Below, piece by piece: positions 33,501 to 43,060 of a stretch of DNA of 64,000 nt. The stretch is taken from positions 372,001 to 436,000 of the forward strand of contig JANATF010000018.1 of assembly GCA_029449245.1 (NCBI GenBank), written 5' to 3'. Numbering within the stretch: position 1 is the first letter of the stretch; each line of letters opens with the position of its first letter. Source of the DNA: Mortierella alpina (Eukaryota > Mortierellomycota > Mortierellomycetes > Mortierellales > Mortierellaceae). The position numbers and the translations under genes are program-made. The notes below the pieces were generated by a model. It did no database searches. It was not told the origin of the DNA and worked only from the letters and a program-made list of their open reading frames with translations.

Positions 33501-35567
33501 ACTGGGAAGCAGAAACGGCGAGGAGGATCGAACGCAGCAGGATCCTCAACCGGAAGGAACAAACCTGCGGTTGCAGGAATTTCGAAAAGTAATGCGGAAA
33601 CCCCTTCACGACCAGCATCCACGGGCACCATGGATGATGCATTTGGAACAGATGAGGCGGAGGGAATTCCCACTCCCGATCCAGGCACGTTTGCAAGCAT
33701 GCAACCCATCTCTGGCCTCGAGACCGATCATGCAGAAATATCTGGCACACCTGTAACAGTGTCGCCCGCCTTTCATGGCAGCAATGGTGATCACTCTGGT
33801 TAGGCATCAGCTGGTGAGCAGGGCTGGACCGGACAAGAGAGCGATATGCCGCTTGCCATGGCTTCGAGTGAGCCAACCTCTGTCGCCCCTAATTCATCAC
33901 ATCTCGGCACTGGTGGACATCCAGGATCAGTATGGCGCACGATACCGTCGGTGGGCGATACATCAGCAAATGTGTCGCGTCAGGAACAGCACCAGGCTCA
34001 CCAATACAGTGATCGGACCACCGGTACGATGCCAGTGACTTTGACCGATACGCAGATCAATAGCGCATCACCAAGTGCACAGCCATCTTTAAGCCGATTT
34101 GTGAACCTGAGCGCTGCAGGTGGCATACTGTCTGAGGTAGGACTGAATGGGCATGGGATCTATGGGTCCGAGTCGACCCCACCTGGACCGTACGCAAATG
34201 GCACACTGGATGCAGGTGAACAGCATCATCCGGGCATTTTTGGGGCGGACCGCTTACAGCAGCAACCGCAGCAGGTACAGCAGGAGCAAATTGGCCAGCA
34301 GCAGCATCAAGAACATCAACGCCAGTCTCAGCAGTTTCAGCAGCAGCAGCAGCAGCAGTTTTTGCACCGTCACCAGCAGCAACAGGAGCAGTACCAGAAA
34401 CAATTGCAATTGCAGCAGCAGCAGCATCAAGAGCAAATGCAGCAATTGCGGTCGCAGCACCAAGTTCCGGGCGGTATGCACCAGCAGCAACAATCCTTTG
34501 ATCAAGATATGACACGTGCAGAGTTGCCCAACGGTACTGTGATGCGAAGTCATGGGCACTTTGTGTCGACGACTCCTGCTGATGCAGTTATTGGAGTGGC
34601 GGCTACTCACACCACGAATGAGATGCAGGCAGGAGGGTATGGGACTGACCTGGGTGGTGGGATAGATCACTCGCTGATACTTTACTCTGACCACCCCATG
34701 ACTTTACAGCCAGTCGATGCAATACCCATCATCTCCTGCCTCGCCGAGATCCTTACAGCAACAGCAACAGCAGCAGCAGCAACGGGACCAGCAGGTACTT
34801 TTAATCCAACAACAGTGTCTGCGACAAGCACTATTGTTTCAGCAACAGTCGCTGAACCACCAGCATCTGCAACTTTCTCAAGCGCAGTCGGGAACTGTGG
34901 AGACGCCGCCTTCGTCTTTTCAGCCTCAGCAAACAGATGAAAATGCATCGGCAATGTGCCACCTGCAGATGAGTCAGATGTCTGATCCACCGCCAATGTT
35001 TCCGTCCCAGCTTCATTTTATGGCGAGTGGTCGCCAGGACGGTGGTGGCATGGCCTGTTATCGACAGGATTCCCATTAGGACAAGGAGCGACGCAAAGTC
35101 CATTAGAACACCAGTACCAGCAGGACTCACAACATCTGCAGCAGCAGAAGCAACAGCAGAAGCAACAGCAACAGCACGTAGGTCAACACTCTACGGGCTT
35201 AGGATACCATGTTACGCAGGCTGTGAGCGTAAGATCTCCAGCAGGATCCACGGGATCGATGATGTCTTCCTCGTCACCAGCAACCTCGAATTACTCGACA
35301 GCCAACTCGGCCACCCCTCCGCCTATTGGACTTCCTCCTGGCATCAGCGCTGGATCTAGCAGCGGAGCTGGAGCTGGATCGGGGACTGGATCTGGACCTG
35401 TCCTGACGAGCACGGCTGGTGGTATGGCTATGAGCAGCCAAGTGAACGTGGAAAGCTATGACACAGGATTTAGCACGAGGATGTCGGGCGAAGGTGGCAT
35501 TGACAATAATGACACGCAGCTAGGATCGACAGCCAGTGTCTACTGGGAGCAACTTGGACAGGAGTGA
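30541..35567 (+). CDS. Fungal-specific transcription factor (fungal_trans domain), polyQ tail; 5' end unresolved
   Basis: The conserved part is the middle-homology (fungal_trans) domain: FPPRRLARELIVLYL, FLEEYDAGVLQSPFLLLSIF, GMAIRMATDMGLNRN and RTWWYLYVYDRAQGSMYGRP. A conserved-looking HFLGESSSFYL lies just before it. Proposed exons: about 30541-31979, 32042-32189, 32309-33292, 33394-33752, 33804-34636, 34710 to about 35025, and about 35080-35567. The exon at 32309 starts DILHSMYYVILILLHRP, typical of these factors. The last three exons encode long Gln stretches and a Ser/Gly-rich tail, likely an activation region. No Zn2Cys6 cluster is visible and no in-frame ATG lies before residue MPHASAF (30969), so a 5' exon is missing, unrecognised or lost. 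Introns at 31980-32041 (62 nt) and 33753-33803 (51 nt) are inferred from frame changes or a stop. It should act in the nucleus; target genes are unknown. Confidence 0.7.
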
Positions 35568-36718
35568 TCTCTCTCTCGCTCTCTCTCCCTCTCTCTCGCT
35601 ATCTCTTTATTTACTATTTTAATTTACGCGCCTCTTTGTTGCACACCTACGTCTTTGTGCTTTCATCAGATTGTAGTTATATTCCCCTTTACTCTCCCCT
35701 CCACTTCTTGTACCATACCCAGACGATAAATTATCACTCCTCTAGAGACAATGAGCGATACGTACAGAATTATGGAGATGGAGATACATCCGCGTGTGTT
35801 TACCACGGTTGGGCGCACGCTATAGCGCACTGTCCTCTTCTTGTGCTCTTCCGGCTTTAGTGTTGTTTATATCGGTGGATCGCGTGATGCACGCAATTCA
35901 TTCTGCACACTCCACACGAGGTGCGTTACAAAAGTGTGCCTGGAAGTGTGGGGGTGAAAGGGACTGAAGCGACGGGACTGAAGCGACGGGAAGGGACAGG
36001 AATCAGAGAGAACTGGCGTGCGACCCGACCGAGAAAAGACAAGAGACGCGAACCTAGACTTCGCCCATGGGGGACGGGTTTAATTTTCCTCACCCCTTGC
36101 TCTTGCAATTGCACCATGGCAGCATTGGAGAGCACATGCGGCCCCATGGCACTCCCCATGGCACTCCCCATGGGCCTCTCGTTGCAGGCAAGCCTTACTT
36201 GCCATATTGGGAACCAGCACACTTGCATGAAGACGCCCGTTGCAGTTTCATGCAGCAACGCATCCAAAGTGCATCAATACACAGGACACACTGTCCGCTC
36301 TGCGTTTTCCCACACGACTATGGACACCCGAGCGAACGCACACACCCCCTTCTCCCCCACCCACCCATGGCCCTGCTGCGATGGACCGCAAATGCGCCCA
36401 CGGCTCGCTTTCCCTCTTTTATCAATCCCGTGCGTCGTCTCTGAACTTTGCGCGCTCTCTTTGCTTCCACTCTCGCACCCATTCTTGCTAGACTCTGACA
36501 GACGCACACACACTCTCTCTCTCTCACTCTCTCCTTGTCATTACACACTCTCTCTCTCTCACTCTCTCCTTGTCATTACACACTCTCATTCTCGTTGACA
36601 CTTTTGTTCATTCAGTTCATTCAGTCCATGAACCACGCACTGCCAGTGTGAAAACCTTGTTTCTTCCGCCCAACTCTATTCACCGCAAAAAACTCGTTTG
36701 TATTTTTTCCCACTCGCG
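35568..36718. other. Intergenic, upstream of the F-box gene
   Basis: No supportable gene. A 225-codon frame (35921-36598) is low-complexity and ends in CT repeats, so it is rejected. Features: CT runs right after the transcription-factor stop, repeats of CATGGCACTCCC (36145-36175), and a duplicated CT unit at 36506-36585. Confidence 0.55.
36506..36585 (+). promoter_or_regulatory. Duplicated CT-rich unit upstream of the F-box gene
   Basis: A unit of about 37 bp (ACACTCTCTCTCTCTCACTC followed by TCTCCTTGTCATTAC) occurs twice in tandem, about 135 bp before the ATG at 36719. It is the same type of coding-strand pyrimidine tract that precedes other genes here. Confidence 0.5.
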
Positions 36719-39562
36719 ATGGCTTCACTCTCGTCTCTTCCTTGCACCGAGCCTGCCTCGACCTCGACTTTGACCACCACCACCACTTGGAGCGCGACGT
36801 CTACCCCGACTCTTCTTTGCGCCTCTCTCAGGGTCCTTCACCTTCCAGAACTCCTCAACTCCATCGGGCAGTTCCTCTCTCATCGCGATGCTCTCGCCTG
36901 TGTCCTCGTCTGCCGCACCTGGCTCCACGCGTTCGAGCCCTTGGTCTGGGAACATATCGAGACGGCGAACAAGATCCCTTCCCAGGACTTGGAGCGCCAC
37001 GCGCATGATATCCGTAGCCTGTCCCTCGCGGGTCTCGTGGGGATGGACAAGGTCTTGAAGCGTTGCACCAGGCTGGAGACCGTCATCCTGTGGCCAGATG
37101 CGTTTGAAGAAGAAGAAGATGACGCTGAGAACGACAACGACAACGACGTAGACGAGGAAGTCAAGGAGGAAGATGGAGAGGGACAGGAAGATGGCGTGGA
37201 GTCGGTTGATACGACGCAGTGCTATGCAGGACTACAGGGGGACGCGCATGGCGAGGAGAACGCGCTTCTTCTTCCACTTCGACTTGCAGAGTGTGCGAGG
37301 AGCGCCGGGTGTGGTGGAGTTGGGAAAGATGACCATGAGAGTGTTGGCGGGAGTAGCGATGATGAAGGCGTGTATATGCCCTCGGGCGGGCGAGAGATGA
37401 TGGACAAGGAAAAGCTGAGGAGAGACAGCGGCGTGGGGCAAGACACGCTCGAGGCGGAGGTATCTAGCCTAGGCATTAGCCATGCATCAACGAGCACGGT
37501 CGCAGGACCCGAGTCCTTGGATCAACAACAGCAACAACAACAGCAGCAGCAACAGCAACAGCAGCCGATGGCTGGATTCTGGTCACCACCCAACCCGCCA
37601 TTGCACCCGACACATCTTTCGACTCGACGCCGGCCTGGTCGGATGGCCTACCAGAGTCCTCTCGCCTCCTTACTGCTACAGAACCGCAACCTACGTCGGG
37701 TCGAGGTCTACGTGGAGCGCAAATCTCCAGGCGGTTCCTTTTGGCGTGCACTGGCCGCTTCGCCTCCATCATCCACCCACAACAGCGATCCCTCCACTGT
37801 GCCGCCTTGTCGGCTCATGTCTTTTTCTTCTTCACAACGGTCGTCGTCTCTTTGTCCTTGCCCACGGCTGTCGTCCTTCCAGTCGCTTGTCAACCTCCAG
37901 GTCCACAAACACATCGACTCCTTTCTAAAGATGTGCACTCGTCTCGAATCCCTCGACCTCGAACGCTGTACGCTCCGACAACTCGAGCCAGAAGGCTACC
38001 GAGCGTTATGGTTCACAAGACTACGAGAACTGAAATTGGGTCGGATTCGAGAAATGTCGTTGTTGAGCCAGTTGCTATTGATGCGACAGTGTCCCGAACT
38101 GGAGGTGTTGGACTGGCGGGTACCTCATTTGGGGTTTCCATTGGAAGAGTTCTGTCAGGCGTTGGAGGAAGGACGCTGGCCAAAACTGAAGAGTTTAACG
38201 TTGCCAGAGTCGAGGCTTGGAGATGAAGAGCTGGCGAGGATCTTGTATGGAGCTGCTGCTGGTGCGAGTGGAGTCGCTTTGGAGCAAGCAACTGCTTCTT
38301 CTTTGGTGTCATCGCTGAGAACAAGGGAAGCAGTAAGCAAAGCATCAGCAACACTAACCGCCATACCAGGATCAGGACACGCTTTTGCTTCATCGTCATC
38401 ATCATCATGGCCATCAACCACTACACCGCCGTCCACGACGTCTCTGGCAAATGGTCTGCCACAGTGTCATCCAAACACGGCAATGAGGACAGCGTTTCCC
38501 TCCAGAGGTTTATCGACGTTTGCTGTACGCAGGAGTGATTTCGGACCGTTAGCGTTTTCGGCGCTCCAACAGCATTTCTCGACGATTCAATATTTGGATT
38601 TGTACCAGTGCCCAGCCTTGACGAGTGCCATGACCCAGAAGATCCTTATGAACTGCCCGTTGCTCGAGAGTTTTGATGGTCACCGGCTCTTGGCCAAAGA
38701 TATCGTCCACGGATTATCTGTCGTGTCACGGCGGCGGCCTTTGGACCACTCATATTCTTGTTTCGGCGCTGGCGCTTCAGAAACGACAAACACTGAAGGG
38801 ACATTTGATCACCACAACGAGCAACAGCAGCAAGAGAAATATGGATCGGCTGTGGTGGGTGGGTGGGTTTGCAAGGACCTGTGGCACTTGGATGTTCACA
38901 TCACCGGCTTCTCGGATGCAGGCATCTCGACCTGGATGGATGTGGGGGGCAACAACAACTGCGCAAGTGACGCCATAGACACTACGATCGATGAAAACTA
39001 TAAGGATGAGGATGTCGATGAGGATGGCAATCGAGCGTGGGATCCCATCAAGTGCAGCAAGAAGGACTTGGGCGAGAGGCAGAGGCAGATGCAGTGGACA
39101 GTGTTTTCGCAACTGGCCCAGCTCAACAGCCTGGCGCATCTCTCTGTTGGAGGCAAGAGCACCCTAGGTAGTGCGGCAACCTCCACCACCACCGCTGTCC
39201 AAGCAGGTATCGCCGCCGGCACGCCAGATTTGTCCTCAGCATCTCCATCGTCACCATTGTCAACGCCCGCTTCAGAAATAAGTGCAAGAGGGGTTCAAGG
39301 CACAAGAAGAGGAGATGGTTTGGAGATGAAGCTGAGCTCGGGACTAGGGCAGTTGAAGGCGCTCCGGAAATTGCGCATGTTACGGTTTACGGGATTGCAG
39401 CAGCACATGGAGCAGGAGGATGTAGCATGGATGGTGGAGCAGTTACCTGAGCTGCGCGTTGTGCAGGGGCGTTTGCACTCCGATGGGAACCGACAGGCGG
39501 CGTTGGAAGCTCGGTTGGAGGCAGGGGGTGTGTCTGCCTGGACCATGTACAACTCACAGTAA
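36719..39562 (+). CDS. F-box protein with leucine-rich C-terminal part
   Basis: A single uninterrupted exon of 947 residues. The F-box (about 40-80) reads LHLPELLNSIGQFLSHRDAL then VCRTWLHAFEPLVWEHI, matching the motif that binds Skp1 in SCF ubiquitin ligases. An acidic stretch (about 125-160), a Gln run (37521-37564) and Ser-rich segments follow. Leucine-rich segments occur around LESLDLERCTLRQLEPEGY, LRELKLGRI, LKSLTLPESRLGDEELARI, IQYLDLYQCPALTSA and near the end, LKALRKLRMLRFTGLQQHM. These would select the substrate. The ATG at 36719 is the first in frame and the F-box begins shortly after it. F-box proteins of this type are numerous in Mortierellaceae; the substrate is unknown. Confidence 0.85.
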   Translation: MASLSSLPCTEPASTSTLTTTTTWSATSTPTLLCASLRVLHLPELLNSIGQFLSHRDALACVLVCRTWLHAFEPLVWEHIETANKIPSQDLERHAHDIRSLSLAGLVGMDKVLKRCTRLETVILWPDAFEEEEDDAENDNDNDVDEEVKEEDGEGQEDGVESVDTTQCYAGLQGDAHGEENALLLPLRLAECARSAGCGGVGKDDHESVGGSSDDEGVYMPSGGREMMDKEKLRRDSGVGQDTLEAEVSSLGISHASTSTVAGPESLDQQQQQQQQQQQQQQPMAGFWSPPNPPLHPTHLSTRRRPGRMAYQSPLASLLLQNRNLRRVEVYVERKSPGGSFWRALAASPPSSTHNSDPSTVPPCRLMSFSSSQRSSSLCPCPRLSSFQSLVNLQVHKHIDSFLKMCTRLESLDLERCTLRQLEPEGYRALWFTRLRELKLGRIREMSLLSQLLLMRQCPELEVLDWRVPHLGFPLEEFCQALEEGRWPKLKSLTLPESRLGDEELARILYGAAAGASGVALEQATASSLVSSLRTREAVSKASATLTAIPGSGHAFASSSSSSWPSTTTPPSTTSLANGLPQCHPNTAMRTAFPSRGLSTFAVRRSDFGPLAFSALQQHFSTIQYLDLYQCPALTSAMTQKILMNCPLLESFDGHRLLAKDIVHGLSVVSRRRPLDHSYSCFGAGASETTNTEGTFDHHNEQQQQEKYGSAVVGGWVCKDLWHLDVHITGFSDAGISTWMDVGGNNNCASDAIDTTIDENYKDEDVDEDGNRAWDPIKCSKKDLGERQRQMQWTVFSQLAQLNSLAHLSVGGKSTLGSAATSTTTAVQAGIAAGTPDLSSASPSSPLSTPASEISARGVQGTRRGDGLEMKLSSGLGQLKALRKLRMLRFTGLQQHMEQEDVAWMVEQLPELRVVQGRLHSDGNRQAALEARLEAGGVSAWTMYNSQ

Positions 39563-41095
39563 ATAAACGTATGCAACGGTGCCCACTCTTTTTTTTTTGG
39601 GATATTTGTGAATAGGAGGCTGCTTGAAGGGGCGTGTTCTACGACGCTGGTGAGGGGAAACTCGCGTCCATTTGATGTGTGCAATTGTCTTTTTTTTTAT
39701 TGAAACTAAGATAGGTACCCATTCTGTTGACGAAGGAGGAACTATGTTGCGTGCGCAACTGGTGAGCAGTACGCGTTTCCTATTGTCCAGATCCAATGAA
39801 CTAGGGCTTCGTTAATAAGGCGCTGCGTGCGAATGGAGAGCCCGTCCTTGGAAATGCAAGCTCGCTCTAGCGACGGCGATGCTGACGTATGGCATTCTCG
39901 TTGTGGGGGCTTAATGGCAGTCCTTCGGGGGGTCGGCGCCGGATCATGCACTATACGCTTGACATCATTTATAAAGGCCATTCTGTCTCCCCTTTGACAT
40001 TCCACCTGACCAGCGGGTAACTTGACCTGGCCCTTGCATTTGTAGCAGATCTTTTGCTCTTATCTCCTGGAGCTCTTGTACATGTTCATTTTGGCTGTGG
40101 TCCACTGGAACCTGTTGGCGATGTTGCTTGGTCCGCCACCTCGTCGAGCATGCCTATTTATTCTGCTTCCTAAGCCCCATCCCTCCTCGTTTCGCGTGTC
40201 CTTTTATCCTGCTGCCTATGCCCCGTCCCCGCCGCGCCGTTCGGTAGGATTAAAAGACCTGCTGCTTCTAACCCGCCTATAATTGAACATAGGACATGCA
40301 GGAGGGGGGGTTGATATGACGGCGATGAGGTGCTGTAACATGTCAGTGCTGAGAATCTCTCAATAGCCACGCATTCACTTCTTCCACCCACTTACCGCTG
40401 GAGATATGAGGAGGATTATATGCACTCCCTACGGATATTACCAGGTTATTATCGACTATTATAGTCAAGCCATGATTCATCCTTTACTGTGTAAGAACCT
40501 TAATGGGCGAAGAACTCTTTGCTGCGGACCATGACATGTGTACGTTTGAAGCAGCGGCTTGATGGATGGAAATGTTTGTTGCTTTTCGCTCGATCACTAC
40601 TCACTCACGGCTTACATTTCTTGGCACCACCCACAACCGGCTAGCAAATTATGAAGGTAGTGAGTCTGTCTTTGTGTTCGTGTGTGTCAGAGCGCGTGCC
40701 AATGTGAGAAAGTAAGCTGTGTGTGTTCACATAAGTAGCACTGTGTTCACATAAGTAGTACCTAGGCGTGCATGGGGCATGGATGTAGCATAAAAAGTAC
40801 CACGGAGAGAGGCAGAAGTGCCAAGGAAGGACTTGTAGGTGTCACTGTCTATGGATACTCAATGAAGTGGGTAGATAAGACTTGGAACTTGAATGTAATG
40901 TACACATCCTAAAATTCTTTTTGGGGAGCAAAGACCGCTCTGGATGGGATATGGTCAGACAGACATGATGAGTGCAAGGAGGAAGGAGAGTGAGGCGAGA
41001 AATAGATATCTTTACCATCATCGCCCAGTGGACCTAGCCATTCCTTTCGCGTCATCAATATCAGCCAAAGATCGCCGTTGATGCGTACACTCATG
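39563..41095. other. Intergenic, nothing recognised
   Basis: Only short frames. An 87-codon minus-strand frame (39742-40005) has no domain. Two copies of GTGTTCACATAAGTAG (about 40724-40758) form a small direct repeat. Confidence 0.5.
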
Positions 41096-41436
41096 CGAGT
41101 ATACAGAATTAGTCGTGTACACGCCTACACACGACTTTTGGCACACGCAAAAATCGGAATTTTTGTATTTGCATATGCGAATAGACACACGGCAACCCAC
41201 GCAAAAATCGGAATTTGCATTTGCATATGCGAATAGACACACGCCCGTGCACACGCCTGCACACGCAAAAATTGGAGAGGGTCAAATTTTTTTTTCCTGG
41301 ACGGAGTCGAATGGGTCCAAGCTGGACCAAGCGAAGATGAGAGCTCCCTTAAACATTTTTGCGACCAGACCGTTGCTTGGGAAGTTTGTACATATCGTGG
41401 TTGCATGACAGATCCGGGGGATCGGCTGAGGGTGAA
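41096..41436 (+). repeat. Left arm of long inverted repeat
   Basis: About 341 bp, pairing with 42721-43060. Its outer third is built of repeated ACACGC and ATTTGCATATGCGAATAGAC-like words; its inner part is single copy. Confidence 0.85.
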
Positions 41437-41572
41437 GCGCCCTGGCTTCTTCTCGTTGCCTCCAGTCCAAGGCTATGATGCAATCCTCCTTAAGATGAAA
41501 AGACGTAGTCGTTGTCCAAAACTTGGCCTCGTTTACAGTTATTGTGAGCAACACGCGCTGAGAGCCTCGTTA

Positions 41573-41672
41573 GATTTTTGCGTGTGTGGGCTTGTGTCTA
41601 TTCGCATATACGCAAATACAAAATTCCGATTTTTGCGTGTGCCAAAAGTCGTGTGTAGGCGTGTACACGACT
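41573..41672 (-). repeat. Internal third copy of the element end
   Basis: About 100 bp resembling the outer part of the right arm (about 42950-43045), ending in GTGTACACGACT. With the left arm it would delimit a 0.56-kb inner unit (41112-41672). Confidence 0.75.
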
Positions 41673-41771
41673 TTTTTGTATTACCCTTTTTTTATATAGA
41701 TAGATACCACAGCCTCTTTGCTGGAGCCACCCAACCCAAGTGCCTTACTGCCTTGATGAATTGCAACTAAT

Positions 41772-42083
41772 CTATTTTTCACAATCTGATACAACATCAC
41801 CGCGACGCCAAGAACTGCACCTGCTTCCTGGATTACTGGAATCTACCACCGTTCCGCCATTGACCAGACACCAGTTGAGAAAAGGCGGATAACCCAGTGC
41901 CGCCGGACAATAGCCACAGTTCCTTCCACGGATGTTGCAATTATATTGCTCACCGAAGCATGCACATCCGGGTATGGCTGAAATGCACGTTGTGGACCGA
42001 TAGCCTTGCTCAACGCAGACTAAGGTTGCGAGTACATTTGAGCTGAAGTATGCGAGGACAACTAGGCTTGAGAAAATCATCAT
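41772..42083 (-). CDS. Small secreted cysteine-rich protein (effector-like)
   Basis: A 103-residue intronless protein. Residues 1-19 form a signal peptide (MMIFSSLVVLAYFSSNVLA, a hydrophobic core ending in Ala at a likely cleavage site). The 84-residue mature part has ten cysteines (23, 33, 40, 42, 49, 56, 59, 72, 89, 101), enough for five disulfide bonds, and motifs AIPGCACFG and GRNCGYCPA. Even cysteine number, small size and secretion fit small secreted cysteine-rich proteins of fungi, which act as effectors, antimicrobials or wall proteins. The exact family is not recognised. It lies inside an inverted-repeat element with arms on both sides, so it could have been copied or moved with the element. 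A TATA-like ATATAAAG (minus strand) lies near 42412. Confidence 0.65.
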   Translation of the reverse strand: MMIFSSLVVLAYFSSNVLATLVCVEQGYRSTTCISAIPGCACFGEQYNCNIRGRNCGYCPAALGYPPFLNWCLVNGGTVVDSSNPGSRCSSWRRGDVVSDCEK

Positions 42084-42720
42084 TCACTTCCTGCAGCAGA
42101 TGAAAATAGGTGCGAAAAGCTGAACAAAAGAATGGGTCTTTACATGAATAAGCAACTTCTCATTTCGGTGTGTAGATGTGTGGAAATCCAATCAGACAGT
42201 CCTATAGAAGTGATCAAAAAATACTCTGCACGTACGTGGTTTGTGTGCAGGTCTTGTCTTGAGCGTTCCTGTGAGTGTTCTTAATGGGATTTGTTGAGGG
42301 TTCTTGTAGTAACTGCGGTAAGCACTGTTAGTGCTGTTGAAAGTATATAGTCTTGAGGTGCGATGTGATGAGTGTCGTAGGAGGATGTTGGGTGGGCACG
42401 AATCTCTTTATATTCGTGAAAGAGTCGAAAAAGTATCAATTCGTTTCGGGTATCAAGAGAGAAAAAAAGGAGGGATTTGAAAAAAGATCAAGGGATACTG
42501 GAAAAGAACCAAAGAAAATGCAGGAAAAGAACGAGGGCAGGGAAAAGCAAGGGCAGGGGAAAGAAAGGGCAAGGAAATAAAGGGCAGGGAAAAGAAAAGG
42601 CAGGGAAAGAAGGATGCTTGAAAATGATAAGCGCAGGAAAAGAAAGGGACAACACCGGCAGGCAAGGGGACTACGACTCCAGAGACAGCACCAGAGACAA
42701 CACCAGTATAAAATGGGTAA

Positions 42721-43060
42721 TTCACCCTCAGCCGATTCCCCGGATCTGTCATGCAACCACGATAAGTACAAACTTCCCAAGCAACGGTCTGGTCGCAAAA
42801 ATGTTTAAGGGAGCTCTCATCTTCGCTTGGTCCAGCTTGGACCCATTCGACTCCGTCCAGGAAAAACAAATTTGACCCTCTCCAATTTTTGCGTGTGTAG
42901 GCGTGTGCACGGGCGTGTGTCTATTCGCGTATGCAAATACAAATTCCGATTTTTGCGTGTGTGGGCGTGTGTCTATTCGCAAATGCAAATACAAAAATTC
43001 CGATTTTGCGTGTGCCAAAAGTCGTGTGTAGGCGTGTACACGACTAATTCTGTATACTCG
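42721..43060 (-). repeat. Right arm of long inverted repeat
   Basis: Reverse complement of the left arm with a few substitutions and 1-base indels, from CACCCTCAGCCGATTCC inward to the outer end TTCTGTATACTCG. Confidence 0.85.

Larger units (their letters stand above)
41096..43060. mobile_element. 1.96-kb inverted-repeat element carrying a secreted-protein gene
   Basis: The left arm (41096-41436) and the right arm (42721-43060) are reverse complements over about 340 bp with only scattered differences. Both outer ends begin CGAGTATACAGAATTAGTCG and include a small palindrome (AGTCGTGT...ACACGACT). Each arm contains two subterminal copies of a roughly 55-bp unit with CACGCAAAAATCGGAATTT. A third, partial copy of the outer end, oriented like the right arm, lies inside at 41573-41672, so the left 0.58 kb may itself be an older or nested unit. 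No transposase is encoded, so the element would be non-autonomous. No clear target duplication is seen. The interior carries the small secreted cysteine-rich gene at 41772-42083 and a purine-rich tract at 42460-42660. Confidence 0.7.

Noticed and set aside
35921-36598. 225-codon frame upstream of the F-box gene
   Set aside because: Made of low-complexity and CT repeats; lies in the promoter region; no conserved feature.
39742-40005. 87-codon minus-strand frame
   Set aside because: No domain, no CT tract, no paralogue; likely chance.
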